A stretch of 32,978 nt of DNA from Alphaproteobacteria bacterium. GTDB lineage: Bacteria > Pseudomonadota > Alphaproteobacteria > JAEULC01. Each line of letters begins with the position of its first letter. Position 1 is the first letter of the stretch. Below the pieces are notes generated by a model. The model made no database searches, had not been told where the DNA came from, and saw nothing but the letters and a program-made list of their open reading frames with translations. Where the stretch lies: contig JAKLKW010000040.1 of NCBI GenBank assembly GCA_023150455.1, positions 1 to 32,978 of the forward strand, written 5' to 3'. The translations under genes were made by a program, and so were the position numbers. This document shows positions 15,551 to 24,657 of the stretch, piece after piece.

Positions 15551-16946
15551 CGCCACCCCGGTCGCGATCGTGGGAGCCGGCCCGGCAGGTTCGGGCGTCG
15601 CCTTTGCGTTGGCGGAGGCTGGCGTCGGCTGCGTGCTGATCGACGACAATGCGGCGGCCGGCGGACAGGTCTTTCGGGCAGGCTGGCAGCAATCCGCGCC
15701 GCGTTCAGCAGCCGATCCCCGCGGGGTCGAGCTGCGCGCCCGCTTGCGCCGCGCGGCCGCGACGATCGATCACCGCCCCAACAGCGAGCTGGTGGCCGTG
15801 GAGAACGGCATGCTGTGGCTGCTCGATTCCGATGGCCGGCTGGGATCGATCCGGTTCGACGCCCTGGTGGTCGCCACCGGGGCGATCGAGGTGTTCGCAC
15901 CCATGCCCGGATGGACCTTGCCTGGCGTCGTCGGGCTGGCCGGACTGCAGACGATGCTGAAATCCGCCGGAGTCGTGCCTGCCGCTCCGACCGTCCTCGC
16001 CGGCGCCGGCCCCCTGCTCTACCTGGTGGCGACGCAGATGATCGAAGCCGGGGTGCCGGTCGCGGCCGTGGTCGATGCGGCCGCGCGGCCGTCGCCGGGC
16101 GTGCTGGCGCAGATGGCGGCCCGACCGTCGCTGTTGCTCGCCGGCCTGACGCTGCGGCTGCGATTGTTGCGCGCGCGCGTCCCTGTGCTGACTTCCACGG
16201 CAATAGTAGAGATCGAAGGCGGCGGCCATGCCGAGGCTGTCCGCGTCGCGCCGGTCGACCGCGCATGGCGGCCGCACGCCGGAAGCGCGACCCGGATCGA
16301 GTGCCGCGTGGTCGGGCTGGGCCTTGGCTTGCGGCCCAATGTCGACGTGACGCGCGCCGCCGGCTGCCGGCACGCGCATGATCTAGGCCGCGGGGGCTGG
16401 CATCCCGAACGCGACGAAGACGGCGTTACCTCGGTCCCCGGCGTGTTCGTCGCCGGTGATGCCGGCGGGATCACCGGCGCCGACGCAGCGATCGCCGATG
16501 GCGCCATCGTGGCCGTGGCAGTGCTGCGACATCTCTGCCAGCCGGTGCCGAGTATGCTTGCGTCGGAAGCGGCCGTGGCGCGGCGTCTGCGCGCTCGTCA
16601 GCGACTGTTCGCCAAGGCGATCATGCAGTGGAGTGCGCCACGGCCGGGGATATTCGACGCCGCGCCCGCGGACACCATGATTTGTCGGTGCGAGGCCGTG
16701 ACGCGGCGTGCGCTCGATGATGCGTTGGCCGGCGGCTATGAAGCGCCCGGGCCGGCGAAAATGGCGACTCGCATCGGCATGGGCGCGTGCCAGGGCCGCC
16801 TGTGCCATCCCGCGCTGCAGGCGATCACGCAGCAGCGTCGCGGCATCGCGCCGGCGGATCAGGGCATGCCCACCGTTCGCAGCCCATTGCGGCCAGTCCC
16901 GGCCAGGGCGCTGATCGCCATGGCGCACGCACGCTCGGAGCCATAG
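15543..16946 (+). CDS. FAD/NAD(P)-binding oxidoreductase with BFD-like [2Fe-2S] domain, alpha subunit (HcnB/OoxA type)
   Basis: This 467-residue protein begins with the FAD motif VAIVGAGPAGSG and contains a second nucleotide-binding region near residue 140 (TVLAGAGPLLY). The segment GVFVAGDAGGITGADAAIADG, which is typical of the pyridine-nucleotide-disulfide-oxidoreductase fold, also occurs. The C-terminus carries a BFD-like iron-sulfur domain with Cys381, Cys383, Cys416 and Cys421 (CRC, then ACQGRLC). This is the large subunit of HcnB, OoxA and D-hydroxyproline dehydrogenase-type complexes. With the coupled [2Fe-2S] protein upstream and the divergent DAO protein it should oxidise a D-amino acid, imino acid or opine and pass electrons to the respiratory chain. 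Which substrate is not decided by sequence alone. Confidence 0.88.
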   Translation: MADATPVAIVGAGPAGSGVAFALAEAGVGCVLIDDNAAAGGQVFRAGWQQSAPRSAADPRGVELRARLRRAAATIDHRPNSELVAVENGMLWLLDSDGRLGSIRFDALVVATGAIEVFAPMPGWTLPGVVGLAGLQTMLKSAGVVPAAPTVLAGAGPLLYLVATQMIEAGVPVAAVVDAAARPSPGVLAQMAARPSLLLAGLTLRLRLLRARVPVLTSTAIVEIEGGGHAEAVRVAPVDRAWRPHAGSATRIECRVVGLGLGLRPNVDVTRAAGCRHAHDLGRGGWHPERDEDGVTSVPGVFVAGDAGGITGADAAIADGAIVAVAVLRHLCQPVPSMLASEAAVARRLRARQRLFAKAIMQWSAPRPGIFDAAPADTMICRCEAVTRRALDDALAGGYEAPGPAKMATRIGMGACQGRLCHPALQAITQQRRGIAPADQGMPTVRSPLRPVPARALIAMAHARSEP

Positions 16947-17080
16947 CGTTCCGCGATATTCCGAATTTTCATTTTGTATCAAGGGTCAATCGAGGGCGTC
17001 CCCTATAGTTTCCGCGTAGATCGGGCACGGCTCGCCTCGACCATGAGCTGGATGCACGTTGCCAATCGCGGGAGCGGCGC
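16947..17080 (+). promoter_or_regulatory. 134-base gap with AT-rich promoter-like patch
   Basis: This is the only gap over 100 bases in the + strand arm before 23.5 kb, so the racemase-to-epimerase genes may have their own promoter here. It contains ATTTTGTATCAA (16971-16982) and TATAGT (17004-17009). TTGTAT lies too far (24 bases) from TATAGT for an ordinary sigma70 pair, so any promoter would use TATAGT with a poor -35, perhaps with an activator. Confidence 0.3.
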
Positions 17081-17854
17081 ATGGGGATCGCATTCAGCGC
17101 GCTAGCGCGCTCGGCACCGGGAGAGGCGCCCCGGCTGGGTATTCTGGCGCTCGACACGCGATTCCCGCGCATCCACGGCGACGTCGGAAACCTGGACACT
17201 TGGCCGTTCCCGACGATGCTGTGGCGCGTCGATGCCGCTACCCCTAGGCGCGTCGCCGGCCAGCGCGCCGAGGGCCTGATCGACGCGTTCATCGAGGGCG
17301 GCATGGCGCTGGCGAGCGCCGGAGCCGCCGGCATCGCCACCACCTGCGGGTTCCTCGCGATGCATCAGCCGGTGCTGGCCGCCCGGCTGCCGGTGCCGGT
17401 GGCCACGTCGGCCCTGGCGATGATCCCGTCGGTCCAGGCGCTGCTGCCGGCAGGGCGACGGGTCGGCGTCATCACCTACTCGCGCGCGTTCCTGAACGCG
17501 GCGCATTTCACCGCGGTCGGTGCGCCGGCGGATACCCCGGTCGAGGGCGTGCCGCCGGACGGCGTCATGTTCCGCGTGATCACCGACGGCGCCGAGCATT
17601 TCGATCCCGCCGACTTCGAAGCGGAAGTGGTGGCCGCCGGGCGGCGCCTGCTTGCCGCGCATCCCAAGGTCGGCGCCATCGTCGTCGAGTGCGCCAACAT
17701 GCCGCCGTACAGCCTGGCGCTGCGACGCGCGCTCCGCCTGCCGGTCTTCGACGCCTACGGATTCATCCGGTGGTTCTACGCGAGCTTGCATCCGGTGGTG
17801 ATGCCGACCGCGCGCGGCCGGTCGTTCGAGCGCATCGACATGACCCATGTGTGA
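17081..17854 (+). CDS. Aspartate/glutamate racemase-superfamily enzyme
   Basis: This cytoplasmic enzyme of the cofactor-independent Asp/Glu racemase, hydantoin racemase and maleate isomerase superfamily has 257 residues. Both catalytic cysteines are present: Cys89 in TTCGFLA and Cys204 in VVECANMPP. Two Cys argue for a racemase or isomerase rather than an arylmalonate decarboxylase, which keeps only one. A GGGAG Shine-Dalgarno lies 6 bases before the ATG. It opens a six-gene + strand series with a TAXI-TRAP transporter and amino-acid enzymes, which suggests it adjusts the stereochemistry of the imported amino-acid-like substrate. The specific substrate is unknown. Confidence 0.82.
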   Translation: MGIAFSALARSAPGEAPRLGILALDTRFPRIHGDVGNLDTWPFPTMLWRVDAATPRRVAGQRAEGLIDAFIEGGMALASAGAAGIATTCGFLAMHQPVLAARLPVPVATSALAMIPSVQALLPAGRRVGVITYSRAFLNAAHFTAVGAPADTPVEGVPPDGVMFRVITDGAEHFDPADFEAEVVAAGRRLLAAHPKVGAIVVECANMPPYSLALRRALRLPVFDAYGFIRWFYASLHPVVMPTARGRSFERIDMTHV

Positions 17855-17868
17855 CGAGGAGTAATGCG

Positions 17869-18849
17869 ATGAACGGAAGAATGCTTCGCGGACTGGCCCG
17901 CGGCTTCGCCCTTGCGCTGGTTCTCTGCGCGCAGGACGCGTCGGCCAAGACGCTGGAATGGACCGCCGGCCAGTTGGGCGGCGGCTGGTATGGCATGGCC
18001 GGCGGGATGGCGAACCTGGTCATGGAGGCTTACCCGGAGCTTGAGGTCAAAGTGGTTCCAGGCGGCGGCAAGGACAACCCCACCAAGCTGCAGCGCGGCT
18101 TGAGCCAGATCGGGATGGGCCTGGGCTTCCTCGCGCATGCCGCAGTCAAGGGCGAGGATCCCTATGGCGAGGCGCACACGAAGGTCCGCGCGATCGGCAG
18201 CGACTTCTCGCCGAGCCCGTTTCACTACCTGCGCGTGAAGGACAAGCCGCTGGGGCTCAAGGAGTCGCTGGCGACGAAGGGACTCCGCATCGGCGTGACG
18301 AAGGCCGGATCGGTAGAGGAACTCACCTTCCAGCGGACATTGAAGTACTACGCCACCTCCTACGACCAGATCCGCCAGGGCGGCGGCAAGGTGGTCCACG
18401 GCAGCTACGCGGAACTGGTGACGGCATTCAAGGACGGGCAGATCGACTTCATGTTCTTCGCCCTCGGCCTGCCCGGCGCCGCGGTTCTGGAGATCGCGGA
18501 GGGACGGCGGGAGGCCGAGCTGGTGTCGTTCCCTGGCGACATCAACGAGCATTTGTTCAAGACCTATGGCTACGGCATCGGTACGATTCCGGCGAAAACC
18601 TATCCGGCGGCGGTGCAGAACGGTCCCCTGGCGGTACCGGCGATGGATACCGTGATCCTGATCTCCGCCGATGTCGACGAAGTGGACGCCTACAAGGTCA
18701 CGATGGCGCTGCTGAAGAACACGGCGAAGTTCGGCAACATCCACCAGAGCATGACCGCCTTCGATCCGAAGACCGGATGGAAGAACACCACGGTGCCGTT
18801 GCACCCTGGGGCGCAGCGGGCCTATCGCGAGCTGGGCTACATGAAATAG
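17869..18849 (+). CDS. TAXI-family TRAP transporter solute-binding protein
   Basis: This 326-residue periplasmic binding protein starts at ATG 17869 behind GAGGAG. The longer open frame upstream overlaps the racemase and is not used. The Sec signal peptide is clear (positively charged MNGRMLRGLARG, hydrophobic core, cleavage after ASA at residue 26). The mature protein starts with the TAXI hallmark KTLEWTAGQLGGGWYGMAGG, followed by the VKVVPGGGKDNP region and the GMGLGFLAHAA lobe. TAXI proteins deliver carboxylates such as glutamate-like or aromatic acids to fused TRAP permeases, and one follows 73 bases downstream. The C-terminal KTGWKNTTVPLHPGAQRAYRE segment is usual for the family. It probably brings in the substrate of the surrounding catabolic enzymes. 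Confidence 0.93.
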   Translation: MNGRMLRGLARGFALALVLCAQDASAKTLEWTAGQLGGGWYGMAGGMANLVMEAYPELEVKVVPGGGKDNPTKLQRGLSQIGMGLGFLAHAAVKGEDPYGEAHTKVRAIGSDFSPSPFHYLRVKDKPLGLKESLATKGLRIGVTKAGSVEELTFQRTLKYYATSYDQIRQGGGKVVHGSYAELVTAFKDGQIDFMFFALGLPGAAVLEIAEGRREAELVSFPGDINEHLFKTYGYGIGTIPAKTYPAAVQNGPLAVPAMDTVILISADVDEVDAYKVTMALLKNTAKFGNIHQSMTAFDPKTGWKNTTVPLHPGAQRAYRELGYMK

Positions 18850-18922
18850 CGGGCGACGGCCCCTATCGGGACAAGGTCGAACAAGAACACCGCGGCCACC
18901 ATCCCTCCTGGCGAATGCGCGC

Positions 18923-20824
18923 ATGCGGCAAATCGAAGGACTGACCGGAAGGGCGATCGCGACATGGTCGGCGATCGCCGCCGCCATCCATTTCTACTAT
19001 GCGTTCGGCGGCTGGCCGGAACCGCTGGAACAACGCGCGCTGCACCTCGGCGTGTTCATGCCGATCGTGTTTCTGCTGTTCCCGGCGACGCACCGGTCGC
19101 CTAGATCGCGCCCTTCGGCACTGGACGTGCTGCTCGCCGCGCTGGCAGTGCTTCCGAGCCTCTACTGCTATGTCCACGCCGAGGCGATCAACCTTCGCTC
19201 CGAATACCTGACCCCGCTGACCTCAGTCGAAGTAGGCCTGGGCATCTTGCTCGTGGGGCTGGTTCTGGAGTGCTTGCGGCGCGCCGTCACCCCTATCCTC
19301 GCGTTCTTCGTCATCGCGGTTCTCGCCTATCTCTGCCTCTGCGATTACCTGCCCGGGATGTGGCACTATCGCCAGCTCAGTCTCGAACATATCGTCGAAA
19401 CGCTCTATCTGATCCCCGACCGCGGCGTCTACGGTCCGCTGCTCGGCATTTCCGCCAGCGTCGTCGCGATCTTTCTCATTTTCGGCTCGTTCGTCCAGGT
19501 CAGCGGCACCGGACGGCTGTTCGGCAATTTCGGCACGACCATCGCCGGTCGCTACTCCGGCGGCCCCGCCAAGGTTGCGGTCATCAGCTCCGCGCTGTTC
19601 GGCACGATGAGCGGCTCGTCCGTCTCGAACGTGGCGACGACCGGCGCGTTCACCATCCCGATGATGAAGTCGCTCGGCTACCGGCCGGCCTTCGCCGGCG
19701 CGGTCGAGGCCGCCGCGAGCGTCGGCGGCGCAATCATGCCGCCGGTGATGGGGGCGGCCGCCTTCGTGATGGCCGAGGTAACGGCGATCCCCTATCGCAC
19801 CATTGCAGTCGCCGCGGCGCCGGGAGCGGTGCTCTACTACATGGCGATCCTGCTGATGGTGCATTTCGAAGCAAAGCGCCTGGGCCTGGCGGGCCTGCCA
19901 GCCACGTCCATCCCCGGCTGGCGGGTCGTGGCGGAAGACGCGCACCTCATGATTCCGATCGCCGCGTTGATGGCGCTCCTGACGATCGGGTTCTCCGCCC
20001 AGTTCTCGGCATTCTGGTCGATCGTAGCGGTCGTCGTCGTCTCCTGGCTGCGCACGCACACGCGGGTGACGCCCAAGCTGATCTTCCAGGGATTCAGCGA
20101 GGCGGGCGTCCTGATCGCCCTGCTTGCCGTCACGGTGGCGGCTGCAGGCATCATCGTCGCCGGCTTGACGACCACCGGCCTGGTTCTGGCCATGGTCAAG
20201 ATCATCAAGGGCCTGTCCGGCGGCAGCCTTCTGGGTACCGCCGTGCTGGTGATGGGCATGTGTCTGATGCTGGGGATGGGCGTCCCGACAACACCGTCCT
20301 ACATCATCGCCACGGTCATCGCGGCCCCGATCATGGTCGACGTGGGACCGAGCCTGCTTGCCGTCCACCTCTTCGTCTTCTATTTCGCCATCCTTGCCGA
20401 CGTCACGCCGCCGGTGTCGGTCGCTTCCTATGCTGCCGCGGCGATTGCCGGGTCCGACCCGATGAAGACGGGGTTCTACGCTGCACGGCTTGCCGTGGGC
20501 GGCTTCCTGGTCGCCTACACCTATCTCTACGAGCCGCAGCTGATGCTCTCGGCCGGCTGGGGTCCGGCCACGGAAGCCTTCCTCATGAACGGCGCCAGCC
20601 TCGTGCCGATCGCCGGCGGCTTGATCGGATACATGCGCGCCCCGCTGGCGCCATGGGCACGCGCCATCCTGCTGGTCGTGGGCATGGCCGTCTCGTTCGG
20701 CCAGGACATGCCGACGGTCGCGCGGGGCGCGCTGGCGTTGCTCGGCACGGGGCCCTTTCTACTTTGGCCGGCGATCTTCATGCCGCGCCGTCCGCCGAGG
20801 GAAATGCCGGCGCAACCGCAATGA
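18923..20824 (+). CDS. Fused TRAP transporter permease (DctQ-DctM, TAXI type)
   Basis: This 633-residue inner-membrane protein is the sodium-coupled transporter part of a TAXI-TRAP system, with the small four-TM DctQ-like part fused to the large DctM-like part. The N-terminal helices (to about residue 120) correspond to DctQ. The DctM region shows the conserved segments GTMSGSSVSNVATTGAFTIP, SVGGAIMPPVMGAAAFVMAE and LGMGVPTTPSYII. The last 80 residues form extra hydrophobic helices, as in other TAXI fusions. The stop codon overlaps the ATG of the SDR-like gene (ATGA). ATG 18923 has only a weak Shine-Dalgarno. With the binding protein upstream it should import a carboxylated, amino-acid-like substrate. 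Confidence 0.94.
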   Translation: MRQIEGLTGRAIATWSAIAAAIHFYYAFGGWPEPLEQRALHLGVFMPIVFLLFPATHRSPRSRPSALDVLLAALAVLPSLYCYVHAEAINLRSEYLTPLTSVEVGLGILLVGLVLECLRRAVTPILAFFVIAVLAYLCLCDYLPGMWHYRQLSLEHIVETLYLIPDRGVYGPLLGISASVVAIFLIFGSFVQVSGTGRLFGNFGTTIAGRYSGGPAKVAVISSALFGTMSGSSVSNVATTGAFTIPMMKSLGYRPAFAGAVEAAASVGGAIMPPVMGAAAFVMAEVTAIPYRTIAVAAAPGAVLYYMAILLMVHFEAKRLGLAGLPATSIPGWRVVAEDAHLMIPIAALMALLTIGFSAQFSAFWSIVAVVVVSWLRTHTRVTPKLIFQGFSEAGVLIALLAVTVAAAGIIVAGLTTTGLVLAMVKIIKGLSGGSLLGTAVLVMGMCLMLGMGVPTTPSYIIATVIAAPIMVDVGPSLLAVHLFVFYFAILADVTPPVSVASYAAAAIAGSDPMKTGFYAARLAVGGFLVAYTYLYEPQLMLSAGWGPATEAFLMNGASLVPIAGGLIGYMRAPLAPWARAILLVVGMAVSFGQDMPTVARGALALLGTGPFLLWPAIFMPRRPPREMPAQPQ

Positions 20825-21579
20825 GGGCGATCCTGCGCGTGGCGCTGGTGACCGGTGCGGCCAGCGGGATCGGCGCGGCCGTTTGCCGGCGGCTGGCGCA
20901 TCCAGGCGTCGCCATCCTGGTCCACACGCGCCGCAACCGCGTCGGCGCCGAACAGGTGGCCGCGGATGTAAGGGCCGCCGGCGGACAGGCCGAAATCGCC
21001 CTGAGCGACTTTGCCGAACCCGGCGCGGCCGGAGAGCTGGCACAGAGCGCGATCAGCAAGTTCGGACGCCTGTCGGTGGTGGTCGCGAATGCGGGCTTTG
21101 CCGATCGCCGCCGTCCTGGCGACGGGCTGGACCGGGCCGGCTACGAGGCGACGCACGGCGCGATCGCGGCTTCCTTCCTGGAACTGGCCACCGCCGCAAT
21201 GCCGAGCCTGGCCCGCGACGGCAATGGTCGGCTGATCGCGGTCAGCGCGTTCAACGCGCATCTGTTCCGTCCCGACATACCGGCCTTTCCCGCCTCGGCC
21301 GCCGCCAAAGCTGCCGTCGAGGTGCTGGCGCGGACGCTTGCGGTCGAGTTCGCGGAAAAGGGTGTCACCGTCAATTGCGTCGTGCCCGGCTTCATCCGCA
21401 AGGACGCCGCGGCGCACACGGCGCTGGATCCGGCGCAGTGGAAGGCGTTGGTGGCGAAGGTGCCCATTCGGCGTCTGGGAAGCCCCGAGGAGGTGGCGTC
21501 GGTGATCGCGTTCCTGGCCAGCCACGACGCCAGCTACGTCACCGGCCAGGTCATCCACGTCAATGGCGGGCTGCTATGA
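20821..21579 (+). CDS. Short-chain dehydrogenase/reductase-fold protein lacking the catalytic Tyr
   Basis: This 252-residue SDR starts at the ATG overlapping the permease stop; the open frame upstream is a shadow of the permease. The Rossmann motif TGAASGIG is at 11-18 and the structural NAG motif is in VVANAGF. The active-site Ser is probably Ser142 in VSAFN and the active-site Lys is Lys163. In classical SDRs a Tyr sits four residues before that Lys (YxxxK). Here the aligned residue is Ser159, in PAFPASAAAK, read directly from the codons. The protein keeps the C-terminal VTGQVIHVNGG signature of the family. Cofactor binding looks intact, but ordinary alcohol/ketone chemistry is doubtful. 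The coupling to the transporter and to the aspartate-dehydrogenase-like gene (ATGA on both sides) suggests it belongs to the pathway. Confidence 0.88.
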   Translation: MRAILRVALVTGAASGIGAAVCRRLAHPGVAILVHTRRNRVGAEQVAADVRAAGGQAEIALSDFAEPGAAGELAQSAISKFGRLSVVVANAGFADRRRPGDGLDRAGYEATHGAIAASFLELATAAMPSLARDGNGRLIAVSAFNAHLFRPDIPAFPASAAAKAAVEVLARTLAVEFAEKGVTVNCVVPGFIRKDAAAHTALDPAQWKALVAKVPIRRLGSPEEVASVIAFLASHDASYVTGQVIHVNGGLL

Positions 21580-22409
21580 GCGCAACCGCCGTGCACGCAC
21601 CAAGGAAGGTCGCGATCGCCGGCTTCGGCACGATCGGCCGCAGCGTCGCGGAGCGCCTGTCGCGCCGGGCCGTCGAGGATGCGGTGCTGGCCGCCATCTC
21701 CGCCCGCGACATTCTCCGCGCCGAGCAGGCGAGCGCGCATCTATGCCCGGTTCCGGCCGTGGTCCCTGTCGCCAGGCTTCCCGACCTCGCCGACATCGTG
21801 GTTGAAGCGGCTTCGAAAGACGCGTTCGGCGAGATCGCCACGCTTGTACTGGAAGCCGGGCGCATCCTGGTGCCGGTGAGCGTCAGCGCCTTTCCTCGCC
21901 ATTCGCACCTGATCGCCCTGGCGCGGCGCACCGGCGGCCGGATCGTCATCCCCAGCGGCGGCGTGATCGGCCTGGACGCGGTGAAGGCCGCGGCGGAGGA
22001 CGGCATCGCGCGCGTCCTGCTGCGCATGCGGCTGCACCCCGACTCCCTGGCCAAGGAGCGGTTCGTGCACGCAAGCGGGATCGACTTGGCCGCCGCCGCC
22101 GACGCGCCACTGCAAGTCTTCCGCGGCAGCGCGCGCGAAGCGGCCGAAGCGCTGCCGAACCACTGCAACAATCCGGTCGCCTTGTCGCTGGCCGGCGTCG
22201 GCGTCGACCGCACACTGGTGGAAATCGTCGCCGATGCGAGCTTGCCCGGCGCACGCGTGGAGGTCGAGGTCGACGCCGAAGCGGTCTCGCTGCGCCTGTG
22301 CAGCCAGAACCTGCCTTCCCCTGCCTCTCCGCGCGTCAGCCGGATCATCGCCCCCAGCGTGATCGCCGCCATCCGCGGCCTGGTGGCGCCGATAACCGTA
22401 GGGAGTTGA
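21576..22409 (+). CDS. L-aspartate dehydrogenase-like NAD(P)-dependent enzyme
   Basis: This 277-residue protein starts at the ATG overlapping the SDR stop codon. The N-terminal Rossmann motif VAIAGFGTIGRSVAERL is followed by the EAASKDAFGE segment, where this family reads EAA and starts the catalytic region. Then come the family block IPSGGVIGLDAVKAA and, near the C-terminus, NNPVALSLAGVGVDRT. These are hallmarks of aspartate dehydrogenases (NadX/DUF108). The family interconverts L-aspartate and iminoaspartate/oxaloacetate. Outside NAD synthesis it is found in amino-acid catabolic clusters, and no nadA or nadC is nearby. I infer oxidative deamination, or the reverse, of an aspartate-like compound in this pathway. 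Confidence 0.85.
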   Translation: MSATAVHAPRKVAIAGFGTIGRSVAERLSRRAVEDAVLAAISARDILRAEQASAHLCPVPAVVPVARLPDLADIVVEAASKDAFGEIATLVLEAGRILVPVSVSAFPRHSHLIALARRTGGRIVIPSGGVIGLDAVKAAAEDGIARVLLRMRLHPDSLAKERFVHASGIDLAAAADAPLQVFRGSAREAAEALPNHCNNPVALSLAGVGVDRTLVEIVADASLPGARVEVEVDAEAVSLRLCSQNLPSPASPRVSRIIAPSVIAAIRGLVAPITVGS

Positions 22410-22412
22410 GAC

Positions 22413-23549
22413 ATGCAACACGCACCACGTTCGCCCATCGTGACGGCAATGCGCGTGCGCGTCGTCGAGAACCGCATGCGCATGACGCGATCGCAGGGCT
22501 CGGGAAGCATGTCCGGAAAGCTGCGGCGCGTCATCGTACGGATCGATACCGATGGAGGTATCCGCGGCTATGGCGAGGCGGCGCCGTGGACGGTCTTCTC
22601 AGGCACGGTCGAGGCCGCCGCGGCTGCGCTGCACGTGCACTTGCGGCCGCTGGTGATCGGGCGCGAGATCGGCCGGATCGCCGCGATAGTGGAGGCTGCG
22701 GACACCGCCCTGCACGGTCATCCGGAAGCGAAAGCCGCGCTGGAAATGGCGCTATTTGACGCTTCCGGCAAGGCCCTTGGCGTGCCGATCCACGCGCTGA
22801 TGGGCGGCGCGGTGTGCACCACGATCCCTCTCAGTTTCTCGCTCGCCAATCCGGATCTCGACGCCGACCTGACGCTGGCGACCGACATGGCGGGCTCGGG
22901 GATCAACATCTTCAAGGTCAAGACGGGATTTCTGGATCACCGCACGGACATGCATCGCCTTGAGCGCATCCGCGCCAAGCTTGGCGACGCGACGGACCTG
23001 CGGATCGACTACAATCAGGCCCTGGCGCCGATCTCCGCGCTAAGCCGCCTGCGTGCGATGGAGCAGTTCGACCTGACGTTCATCGAACAGCCCATCCCCG
23101 CACGCTATCCGCGCGCGATGGCGGCCCTGACCGACGCGCTGGACACGCCGATACTCGCCGACGAGTCCGTGTTCTCGCCCGAGGACGCGCTGGCGGCAGC
23201 GCAGTGCGGCCTGGCGGACGGGGTGTCGATCAAGCTGATGAAAAGCGGCGGCATGCTGAAGGCGCGCGCCATCGCCGCCATCGCCACGGCCGCCGGCATG
23301 CCGTGCTACGGCGGAACCTTGTGGGAGGGCGCGATCGGACTGACCGCGGCCGCGCACCTCATTGCCGCCACGCCGGCGTTCACGCTGGGCTGCGAATTCT
23401 ACATGCCGCGCTACGTATTCCTGCCCGAACAGGCGGAGGCGGCAATGACCATTCGCGACGGTCAGATCGTGGTGCCAACGGGGCCAGGCCTGGGCATTGC
23501 GATCGACGAGGACATACTCGACCGCATCACGGTCGAATCGTTCGACTAG
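22413..23549 (+). CDS. Enolase-superfamily enzyme, muconate cycloisomerase/dipeptide epimerase subgroup
   Basis: This 378-residue protein starts at ATG 22413 behind GGGAG, 3 bases after the aspartate-dehydrogenase-like gene. The catalytic framework is complete. Lys168 and Lys170 form the KxK motif in FKVKTGF, the metal ligands are Asp199 (RIDYNQ), Glu225 (FIEQPIP) and Asp250 (LADES), and the opposite base is Lys274 (SIKLMKSGG). KxK plus a second Lys across the barrel defines the MLE subgroup, which includes muconate cycloisomerases, dipeptide epimerases, N-succinyl amino acid racemases and betaine epimerases. In this amino-acid context an epimerase or racemase of an N-substituted amino acid is more likely than muconate chemistry. 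It ends the + strand series, 18 bases before the convergent dapD stop. Confidence 0.87.
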   Translation: MQHAPRSPIVTAMRVRVVENRMRMTRSQGSGSMSGKLRRVIVRIDTDGGIRGYGEAAPWTVFSGTVEAAAAALHVHLRPLVIGREIGRIAAIVEAADTALHGHPEAKAALEMALFDASGKALGVPIHALMGGAVCTTIPLSFSLANPDLDADLTLATDMAGSGINIFKVKTGFLDHRTDMHRLERIRAKLGDATDLRIDYNQALAPISALSRLRAMEQFDLTFIEQPIPARYPRAMAALTDALDTPILADESVFSPEDALAAAQCGLADGVSIKLMKSGGMLKARAIAAIATAAGMPCYGGTLWEGAIGLTAAAHLIAATPAFTLGCEFYMPRYVFLPEQAEAAMTIRDGQIVVPTGPGLGIAIDEDILDRITVESFD

Positions 23550-23567
23550 GCGCCGCCAACCGGCTGG

Positions 23568-24410
<843 letters not shown>

Positions 24411-24657
24411 GGCGATTCCTCATTGGCGCGGATCAAGCGCCCGCATGGAACCACAGCGCGCGCGCCGGCAGAAGGGATCGAGCGATAGGAAATGACGACC
24501 AAGGGGATTAGCGAGTCCTATCTCCCTTCGCCGCGGACAAATGGCCATAGCGCTTCGCGCTCCCCGGGATCGTGCGCCGGTATTTCCGCGCGATCCTGTA
24601 TGCGTGCTAGAGGCGCCAGGGAGCTTGGCCGGACATCGTCGCGGGAGGATCCGCAGC
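24411..24657. promoter_or_regulatory. Divergent intergenic region with imperfect inverted repeat
   Basis: These 247 bases separate dapD (-) from TPP enzyme 2 (+). An imperfect inverted repeat has a left arm at 24471-24490 (GAAGGG, then ATAGGA) and a right arm at 24516-24529 (TCCTATCTCCCTTC); the left arm has about six extra bases in the middle. It lies close to where both promoters would be expected and may be an operator. No convincing sigma70 pair was found. GGGAGGAT precedes the TPP gene. Confidence 0.35.

Noticed and set aside
8237..16946. Complete hydroxyproline degradation cluster
   Set aside because: Dehydrogenase-like subunits and a DapA-like lyase fit, but there is no proline-racemase-type hydroxyproline epimerase and no ketoglutarate-semialdehyde dehydrogenase, and an IS scar separates the lyase.
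17081..17854. Arylmalonate decarboxylase
   Set aside because: Both catalytic cysteines (89 and 204) are present, whereas arylmalonate decarboxylases keep one.
22413..23549. Mandelate racemase
   Set aside because: The KxK motif with a second Lys opposite (Lys274) defines the muconate-lactonising/dipeptide-epimerase subgroup; mandelate racemase uses a His-Asp dyad.
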